Shown here piece by piece: positions 57,224 through 64,000 of a DNA stretch of 64,000 bases. A program made the translations under genes and the position numbers. The stretch is taken from the NCBI GenBank assembly GCA_009921175.1, contig RFYP01000002.1, positions 1 through 64,000 of the forward strand, read 5' to 3'. The notes beneath the pieces were generated by a model. The model ran no database searches. It was not told the DNA's origin and was given only the letters and a program-made list of their open reading frames with translations. This DNA is from Flavobacteriia bacterium. Its GTDB lineage: Bacteria > Bacteroidota > Bacteroidia > Flavobacteriales > Flavobacteriaceae. Position 1 is the first letter of the stretch. The number at the start of each line of letters is the position of its first letter.

Positions 57224-60076
57224 ATGGAATTATCGGGATTCGAAAAGCGGCATATTGGGCCAAATCTGAAAGAAATAAACGCACAACTTCAAGCCATAGG
57301 CGTAGACAATATCGAAGCCTTGATTGCACAAACGGTACCGGATTCTATCCGTATGAAAAAGCCTCTCAACCTCCCCGAAGGGATTGATGAACATGTGTTT
57401 TTAAAGCACCTCCACGACCTCGCAGAAAAGAATAAGCTCTATGAAACCTTTATTGGTTTGGGCTATCATGCGGCCATCACCCCAGCTGTGATTCAGCGCA
57501 ATATACTCGAAAACCCGGGTTGGTATACCGCCTATACCCCCTATCAGGCCGAAATTGCTCAGGGAAGACTGGAAGCTATTTTTAATTTTCAAACCGTTGT
57601 GAGTGACCTGACCGGTATGGAGCTAGCCAACGCTTCATTGTTGGACGAAAGTACGGCCGCTGCCGAAGGAATGACCATGTTGTTTAGTGCCCGTAGTCGG
57701 GAACAGAAAAAACAGGGAGCAGTTCGGTTTTTTGTCGATGAAAATATTTTGCCTCAAACCCTTTCTCTACTTCAAACACGCGCACTCCCATTGGGCATTG
57801 AACTGGTAGAGGGCAACTGGGAAACTATCGCTTTTGATGCAACCTATTATGGGGCAATTCTTCAGTATCCCGGCATGCATGGGGCCATTCCCGATATTGC
57901 CGCCTTTGCCACCAAAGCACAAGATGCGGGCATGACTACCGTTATCGCCGCTGATTTGTTGAGCCTGTGTCTATTGGAAGCACCCAGCACCTATGGTGTG
58001 GATGTGGTCATAGGCACCACCCAACGTTTTGGTATTCCCCTGGGATATGGAGGTCCACACGCGGCCTTTTTTGCTACCAAAGAAATCTATAAAAGAAATA
58101 TTCCCGGACGGATCATTGGACAAACGATCGATATGGACGAAAATCCGGCCTTGCGTATGGCATTGCAAACCCGCGAACAACATATCAAAAGAGACCGGGC
58201 AACATCCAACATCTGTACAGCCCAGGTGCTTTTGGCGGTTATGGCAGGGATGTATGCGGTGTATCATGGACCCGAAGGCCTAAAATCCATTGCCCAAAAC
58301 ATCCACCGTAAAACCCAAGCATTGGCCCAAGCGCTTTCTCAAATGGGATATCGTCTGCAAAACACCAGCTATTTTGATACCCTTTCCATTGCATGTGAGG
58401 CGGACACTATACTAAATAAGGCCTGGGAACAGGAGATGAATTTTTTGAAGATAGACGATCAACATGTGGGTATCGCGATTAACGAAACAACCACACTGGC
58501 CTCCCTCAATCGTATTCTAACGGTCTTTGAAACAGCCTCTGCCCAATCTATTCCTGTAAAGGAACTACCTACAACAGGTGTTGCCCTACCCCAAGACCAA
58601 ATGCGCCAAACCCCCTACCTGACCCACCCTGTTTTTAATGCCTACCACTCCGAATCGGCCTTGATGCGATACATCAAATCGTTGGAAAGAAAAGACTTGT
58701 CGCTGACCCATTCGATGATATCATTAGGCTCATGCACCATGAAGTTAAATGCCGCAGCCGAGATGCTACCATTAAGTTGGGCCAAATGGGGGAACCTCCA
58801 CCCTTTTGTACCGCTGATTCAGGCGCAAGGCTATCAAACCGTTTTACAAGCACTGGAAAAACAATTGAATGAAATAACGGGTTTTGCCGCGACCTCCTTA
58901 CAGCCTAACTCCGGGGCCCAAGGAGAATATGCCGGGCTTATGGTAATTCGTGCCTATCATCAATCACGGGGCGATCACCACCGTAACATTTGTCTTATTC
59001 CCGCTTCGGCACATGGTACCAACCCTGCTTCGGCGGTGATGGCCGGTATGCAAGTAGTGGTAACCAAGACCGATGAAAAAGGCAATATCGATTGGGAAGA
59101 TATTTTTGAAAAAGCGCACCAACATAAAGAAAATCTGGCGGCTTTGATGATTACCTATCCGTCAACCCACGGTGTTTTTGAAAGCCATATCCAAGAAATT
59201 ACCCAATTGATTCACGCCTGTGGTGGACAGGTTTATATGGACGGGGCCAACATGAACGCTCAGGTGGGTATTACTAGCCCAGCCATTATCGGGGCCGATG
59301 TATGTCACCTGAATTTACACAAGACTTTTGCCATTCCCCATGGAGGAGGTGGACCAGGTGTAGGGCCCATTTGTGTGGCCGAACACCTCAAGGATTTTCT
59401 TCCCGGAAATCCTGTCATTCCAACCGGAGGGTCTGCAAGCATCACCGCCATATCCGCTGCACCCTGGGGGTCGGCACTAGCGTGTCTGATTTCTTACGGA
59501 TACATTAAAATGCTTGGAGCCGCCGGCCTTCAAAAAGCAACCCAAATTGCTATTCTTAATGCCAACTATATTCAAGAACGGCTTAAAGGGGCCTATGAAG
59601 TGCTTTATACCGGAGAAAAAGGGCGAAGTGCCCATGAGTTAATCATCGATTGTCGACCCTTTAAAGCCAATCATATTGAAGTGACTGATATCGCCAAACG
59701 ACTCATGGATTATGGTTTTCATGCGCCAACCGTTTCTTTTCCTGTACCTGGAACAATGATGATTGAACCCACAGAAAGTGAAAACAAAGCCGAAATTGAT
59801 CGTTTTTGTGAAGCCATGCTTTCGATCCGTAAAGAAATTGATGCACCAACCGAGGAAGAGCGTGAAATTTTGAAGAACGCACCCCATACTTTGGCTATGA
59901 TTACCCAAGATGCCTGGCCCTACCCCTACAGCCGTCAACAGGCTGCTTTCCCCTTGCCTTTTGTTCGGGAGAACAAATTCTGGCCCAGTGTGCGGAGGGT
60001 CGATGAAGCCTTTGGCGATCGTAATTTGATTTGTAGCTGCGTACCGGTTTCTGAATACGAATCTGCTGAATATTAA
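57224..60076 (+). CDS. gcvP: Glycine dehydrogenase (decarboxylating), P protein
   Basis: HIGPNLKEINAQLQAIG, PLGYGGPHAAFFAT, NICTAQVLLAVMAGMYAVYHGP, HLNLHKTFAIPHGGGGPGVGPI (PLP Lys). Confidence 0.97.
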   Translation: MELSGFEKRHIGPNLKEINAQLQAIGVDNIEALIAQTVPDSIRMKKPLNLPEGIDEHVFLKHLHDLAEKNKLYETFIGLGYHAAITPAVIQRNILENPGWYTAYTPYQAEIAQGRLEAIFNFQTVVSDLTGMELANASLLDESTAAAEGMTMLFSARSREQKKQGAVRFFVDENILPQTLSLLQTRALPLGIELVEGNWETIAFDATYYGAILQYPGMHGAIPDIAAFATKAQDAGMTTVIAADLLSLCLLEAPSTYGVDVVIGTTQRFGIPLGYGGPHAAFFATKEIYKRNIPGRIIGQTIDMDENPALRMALQTREQHIKRDRATSNICTAQVLLAVMAGMYAVYHGPEGLKSIAQNIHRKTQALAQALSQMGYRLQNTSYFDTLSIACEADTILNKAWEQEMNFLKIDDQHVGIAINETTTLASLNRILTVFETASAQSIPVKELPTTGVALPQDQMRQTPYLTHPVFNAYHSESALMRYIKSLERKDLSLTHSMISLGSCTMKLNAAAEMLPLSWAKWGNLHPFVPLIQAQGYQTVLQALEKQLNEITGFAATSLQPNSGAQGEYAGLMVIRAYHQSRGDHHRNICLIPASAHGTNPASAVMAGMQVVVTKTDEKGNIDWEDIFEKAHQHKENLAALMITYPSTHGVFESHIQEITQLIHACGGQVYMDGANMNAQVGITSPAIIGADVCHLNLHKTFAIPHGGGGPGVGPICVAEHLKDFLPGNPVIPTGGSASITAISAAPWGSALACLISYGYIKMLGAAGLQKATQIAILNANYIQERLKGAYEVLYTGEKGRSAHELIIDCRPFKANHIEVTDIAKRLMDYGFHAPTVSFPVPGTMMIEPTESENKAEIDRFCEAMLSIRKEIDAPTEEEREILKNAPHTLAMITQDAWPYPYSRQQAAFPLPFVRENKFWPSVRRVDEAFGDRNLICSCVPVSEYESAEY

Positions 60077-60189
60077 TGGCTTATATTTTTTAAATTATAA
60101 ACTAAATAGGTTTTTTATGATTTTGGGCATCGTAGCAAAATCTATGTTTATTAGTTTGTCTATTGCATAAAAAGGAAATTGCAGCCTCA

Positions 60190-61251
60190 ATGAGCACGAC
60201 CAAAATCATAGGATCTGGCACGTACTTACCGGAAGTCGTTCGGGCCAATACCGCTTTCCTCAATCATAAATTTTACGATACCGAAGGAGCCGCTATCGAC
60301 AGCAATAATGAAGAAATCGTAGCCAAGTTCCAGGCGATTACCGGAATCGAAGAACGGCGTTATGCACCCGAAAATATGAAGTCCTCAGATTTGGCCACCC
60401 AAGCATCACTGCGAGCCATTGAGGCAGCGCAAATTGACCCCGAAACCTTAGACTACATTATCGTCGCGCACAATGTTGGCAACATCCAATCGGATTCGAT
60501 GCAGGTGGATATCCTACCCAGTGTAGCTTCGCGGGTCAAAACCAACTTGGGTATTCAAAACCCACGCTGTGTTGCTTATGACTTGATTTTTGGTTGTCCA
60601 GGCTGGATCGAGGGAGTGATTCAGGCACATGCTTTTATCAAAGCCGGTATGGCCAAAAAATGCTTGGTGATCGGTTCCGAAACGCTCTCGCGTGTCGTGG
60701 ATGCATCGGACCGAGACTCGATGATTTTTGCCGATGGTGCGGGAGCAACCGTCATAGCCGCTTCGGAAGAGGAAGGTGGCATTTTATCCCACTTATCTAC
60801 GACCTTTACTGCCGAGGGCGAGGCCGATTATATTTTTTATGGCACGGCAAACCGCGAAACCAAAGACACCACCAAATACATCAAAATGCAGGGCCGCAAA
60901 GTATATGAATTTGCGCTGGTGCATGTTCCACAAGCCATGAAAGACTGTCTGGAGCTTTCCGGGGTAGAGGTCGATCAGGTGAAAAAAATATTTATCCATC
61001 AGGCCAATCAAAAGATGGATGAAGCCATCGTCAAACGTTTCTACCGTTTGTTCAAAGCTTCAGCCCCTGAGGCCGTACTGCCAATGAACATCGAAAAATA
61101 CGGAAACAGCTCTGTAGCCACCGTACCCACCTTATACGATTTGGTAGTCAAAACCAATTTCAAAGGACACTCTTTAAATAAGGGAGATCTAGTCCTGTTT
61201 GCCAGTGTCGGTGCCGGAATGAATATCAACGCCATTACTTACCAGGTGTAA
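60190..61251 (+). CDS. 3-oxoacyl-ACP synthase III family (thiolase fold) protein
   Basis: ITGIEERRYAPENMKSSDLATQASLRAIE, catalytic-Cys region FGCPGW, IHQANQKM His, EKYGNSSVATVP Asn. Confidence 0.9.
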   Translation: MSTTKIIGSGTYLPEVVRANTAFLNHKFYDTEGAAIDSNNEEIVAKFQAITGIEERRYAPENMKSSDLATQASLRAIEAAQIDPETLDYIIVAHNVGNIQSDSMQVDILPSVASRVKTNLGIQNPRCVAYDLIFGCPGWIEGVIQAHAFIKAGMAKKCLVIGSETLSRVVDASDRDSMIFADGAGATVIAASEEEGGILSHLSTTFTAEGEADYIFYGTANRETKDTTKYIKMQGRKVYEFALVHVPQAMKDCLELSGVEVDQVKKIFIHQANQKMDEAIVKRFYRLFKASAPEAVLPMNIEKYGNSSVATVPTLYDLVVKTNFKGHSLNKGDLVLFASVGAGMNINAITYQV

Positions 61252-61295
61252 AATCCTTATCGGATCGCGTTTAAATTGCTACCTTTATACCGACA

Positions 61296-62033
61296 ATGAA
61301 CATGCTTTTTCATATCGGAAATTATTTTTTGATGCTGGCCAAAGTCTTTGGGAAATTCACCAAATGGTCGGTACTCAAACGCCTTATTTTTGCCGATATC
61401 GAAAGCCTAATTATCGGGTCGATGGGCATCGTTTCGTTTATTTCCTTTTTTGTAGGAGGAGTTGTCGCCATACAAACAGCACTCAACCTTGACAACCCCT
61501 TGCTCCCCGATTACTTGGTAGGCTATGCAACCCGACAATCGGTTATTTTAGAATTTGCTCCCACCTTTATCTCGATCATTATGGCGGGCAAGGCGGGATC
61601 TTTTATCACCTCAAGCATTGGTACTATGCGGGTTACAGAACAAATTGATGCCCTCGAAGTGATGGGAATCAACACCTATAACTATTTGATTTTTCCCAAA
61701 ATAGTAGCCCTGATGCTGTATCCTTTTGTCATCACCTTTTCCATGTTTTTGGGAATTTTTGGGGGCTATATGGCCTGTGTCTATGGGGGATTTTCATCGA
61801 CCGCAGGTTTTATCGATGGGATTCAATTGGATTTTATTCCCTTCCACATCACCTATGCCTTTGTCAAAACCGTATTATTTGCCTTTATCCTGGCCACCAT
61901 CCCTTCCTATCATGGGTATCACCTCAAAGGGGGTGCTTTGTCGGTCGGTAAAGCAAGTACCACCGCCTTTGTCTGGTCGAGCGTGCTGATTATTTTGCTC
62001 AATTATATAATTACCCAATTACTGCTGACCTGA
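61296..62033 (+). CDS. MlaE/YrbE-type ABC transporter permease
   Basis: SFISFFVGGVVAIQTA, VILEFAPTFISIIMAGKAGSFITSSIGTMRVTEQIDALEVMGIN. Confidence 0.94.
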   Translation: MNMLFHIGNYFLMLAKVFGKFTKWSVLKRLIFADIESLIIGSMGIVSFISFFVGGVVAIQTALNLDNPLLPDYLVGYATRQSVILEFAPTFISIIMAGKAGSFITSSIGTMRVTEQIDALEVMGINTYNYLIFPKIVALMLYPFVITFSMFLGIFGGYMACVYGGFSSTAGFIDGIQLDFIPFHITYAFVKTVLFAFILATIPSYHGYHLKGGALSVGKASTTAFVWSSVLIILLNYIITQLLLT

Positions 62034-62794
62034 TGATTGTTGTCAAAGATTTGTATAAAGCATTTGAAGAAGTTCCTGTATTAAAAGGAATTAGCACCTC
62101 TTTTGAAAAAGGTATCACCAATCTGATCATCGGACGAAGTGGTTCAGGTAAGACCGTTTTTTTAAAATGCCTGTTGGGTCTGCATCATCACGACCGCGGG
62201 AGCATCAACTTCGACGGCTTGGAACTAAATGACCTCTCGCCCAAAAAACACCGTGAATTGCGAAAAAAAATGGGGATGGTTTTTCAGGGAAGTGCTTTGT
62301 TTGATTCGTTAACCGTCGAAGAAAACGTCATGTTTCCTATGGAAATGTTTACCAAAAAATCCAAGTCCGAAATGCGGGATCGGGCCAATGCCGTTATCAA
62401 ACGAGTGAATCTAGTGGATGCCAACCACAAATTACCCGCTGAAATTTCTGGGGGAATGCAAAAAAGGGTGGCAATCGCCCGAGCCATTGTGATGAATCCA
62501 CAATTTTTATTTTGTGACGAACCCAACTCGGGGCTCGACCCCAAAACCGCTATCGTGATTGATAACTTGATTCGGGAAATTACTGATGAATACAACATCA
62601 CCACCGTGATCAACACCCACGACATGAATTCTGTCATGGAAATCGGAGAGAAAATTATTTTTTTAGATCAGGGTGAAAAAGCCTGGGAGGGCACTAATAA
62701 AGATATTTTTAAAACCGACAACAAGGCGGTAACAGATTTTGTTTACTCCTCTAATTTGATGAAAAAAGTACGTCAAGTGTACCTCAAGGCCTAA
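62033..62794 (+). CDS. MlaF-type ABC transporter ATP-binding protein
   Basis: IIGRSGSGKTVFLKCLLGL, AEISGGMQKRVAIARAIVMNPQFLFCDEPNSGLDP; overlaps permease stop by 1 nt. Confidence 0.95.
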   Translation: MIVVKDLYKAFEEVPVLKGISTSFEKGITNLIIGRSGSGKTVFLKCLLGLHHHDRGSINFDGLELNDLSPKKHRELRKKMGMVFQGSALFDSLTVEENVMFPMEMFTKKSKSEMRDRANAVIKRVNLVDANHKLPAEISGGMQKRVAIARAIVMNPQFLFCDEPNSGLDPKTAIVIDNLIREITDEYNITTVINTHDMNSVMEIGEKIIFLDQGEKAWEGTNKDIFKTDNKAVTDFVYSSNLMKKVRQVYLKA

Positions 62795-62802
62795 TCGTTG
62801 GG

Positions 62803-63402
62803 TCAAACAACAGGTTCTACTTCCGCATGGGGACTTATCCTGTATCGTCGCTGAGTAGCCCGCTCTATACATTCGTAGCGGGTTCGCATTTTGGGTCCTT
62901 TGGTAAAAATCTTCCCGTTGTACAATTTAAACACTGCGCCTTCGGGGAGCTCAAAAACATAAGAGGCGCTGGTTTTTTCGATGGTTTTTAGGGCCATCAC
63001 CAATTGAAAGTCACTGTCGGTAGTTGCCTTGGGATTTTTCATGTGCCGGGCCAAAACTCCAAGGATGGGCTCGGGAAAAATAGTGGGTTGCAAAAAAGGA
63101 AGCATCAGTGTTTTGTAAGTGCTTTTCCATTCAAGGCCGTGGGGTTTAATCCGTCCACCATAATTTTTAAAAGCGACCAAATGCGCCAATTCATGGATGA
63201 GTGTGATTAAAAAACGCTGGGGATTTTCGGTACGGTTAAGGGTAATGAGGTGTCGGCCGTTGGCCAATCGACGGTAGTCGCCATGCTTTGTTTTTCTTTT
63301 GTTTTTGACCAAAAATTCTACGGCATATTGCTCGACTATACTTGCAAGAAGTGGACTTGCCACCGGGGGAATTTGTCGATTAATTTCAGTCCACACATCC
63401 AT
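62803..63402 (-). CDS. SprT-like zinc metallopeptidase-domain protein
   Basis: FLITLIHELAHLVAFKNYGGRIKPHGLEWKSTYKTLM (HExxH ... H). Confidence 0.85.
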   Translation of the reverse strand: MDVWTEINRQIPPVASPLLASIVEQYAVEFLVKNKRKTKHGDYRRLANGRHLITLNRTENPQRFLITLIHELAHLVAFKNYGGRIKPHGLEWKSTYKTLMLPFLQPTIFPEPILGVLARHMKNPKATTDSDFQLVMALKTIEKTSASYVFELPEGAVFKLYNGKIFTKGPKMRTRYECIERATQRRYRISPHAEVEPVV

Positions 63403-63403
63403 A

Positions 63404-64000
63404 TTAGGGGGTGCTAAGGGCTACGGGCAAGACTTTTCCGTTGTAGAATTGATGTCCCTCAAGGGCAAACTTTAGGATGTATTCCGCCATTTTTTCGGGA
63501 GTAACCGGTGCAGTATATCCCGGGAATGCGTCAGCCAACATTTCGGTTTGTACTGCTCCCAAAGCCAATGCATTAAAGGCCGGGCCAGTGGCTTTGTATT
63601 CTTCGGCCAATAATTCCGTTAGGGTGATGAGTGCCCCCTTACTACTACTGTAGGCGGCCAATCCGGGGAATTTGGCACTACCCAGCACCCCACCCATACT
63701 GCTGATGTTCACGATATGCCCTGTGGGGTCAATATGAGGCAAAAGGGCTTGGGTCAATGCGGCTACTGCAAAAAAGTTTACCGCAAAGGTGGTTTGAAAA
63801 TCGGCCTGACTGGTTTGGGCAAAAGGGCGGTTGATTAAGACCCCTGCGTTGTTAATCAAAACATCTACTTTTTCAAACCGACTTTTGATCTGTTCCACAC
63901 CGTCTGACAGCGCAGCAGTGTCCGTTAGGTCAACCGAAAAAGGGGTAATTCCTTTAGTGTTTTCGAGTGGAGCACTATTTCTTGTAAGGGTGATGACCGT
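63404..64000 (-). CDS. SDR-family oxidoreductase, partial (N-terminus beyond window)
   Basis: VDVLINNAGVLINRPFAQ, VNISSMGGVLGSAKFPGLAAYSSSKGAL (Y-x3-K). Frame stays open from 63898 to the window edge; the listed ATG at 63898 is internal. Confidence 0.9.
   Translation of the reverse strand, partial: TVITLTRNSAPLENTKGITPFSVDLTDTAALSDGVEQIKSRFEKVDVLINNAGVLINRPFAQTSQADFQTTFAVNFFAVAALTQALLPHIDPTGHIVNISSMGGVLGSAKFPGLAAYSSSKGALITLTELLAEEYKATGPAFNALALGAVQTEMLADAFPGYTAPVTPEKMAEYILKFALEGHQFYNGKVLPVALSTP

Noticed and set aside
1-64000. Search for defence islands, prophage, transposases, CRISPR, BGCs
   Set aside because: All large ORFs assign to housekeeping or cell-envelope families; no such hallmark genes or repeat arrays seen by eye.

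Overview
This 64 kb window looks like a contiguous chromosomal segment from a Bacteroidota genome, most likely Flavobacteriia. Evidence: gliding/T9SS genes porT, gldB and gldC, a ~287-aa RpoD, TAnnTTTG-type promoter boxes, and a dcw cluster ending in a long-tailed FtsZ. It is densely packed with housekeeping genes. The main block is a near-complete minus-strand division/cell-wall cluster (mraZ-rsmH-ftsL-ftsI-murE-mraY-murD-ftsW-murG-murC-ftsQ-ftsA-ftsZ-yqeY, ~20.6-36.5 kb). Other genes cover RNA modification, K+ uptake, purine synthesis, the glycine cleavage P-protein, and an MlaEF-type ABC pair. There is one tRNA-Arg(TCG). I saw no prophage, transposon, CRISPR array, BGC or defence island, and no clearly new multi-gene system. 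The observations most worth follow-up are: (1) a RarA/MgsA AAA+ ATPase with an in-frame internal gap that removes the Walker B and sensor-1 region; (2) loss of all four zinc ligands in two unrelated zinc-ribbon proteins, AccD and DnaG; (3) a 10-bp-phased GTGG repeat array over the mraZ promoter, probably a MraZ operator; (4) a very long acidic linker in FtsZ; (5) repeated tail-to-tail gene overlaps with shared stop codons. Two edge genes (an ASST-like lipoprotein and an SDR) are truncated by the window. All product calls come from reading translated motifs by eye; no searches were run.
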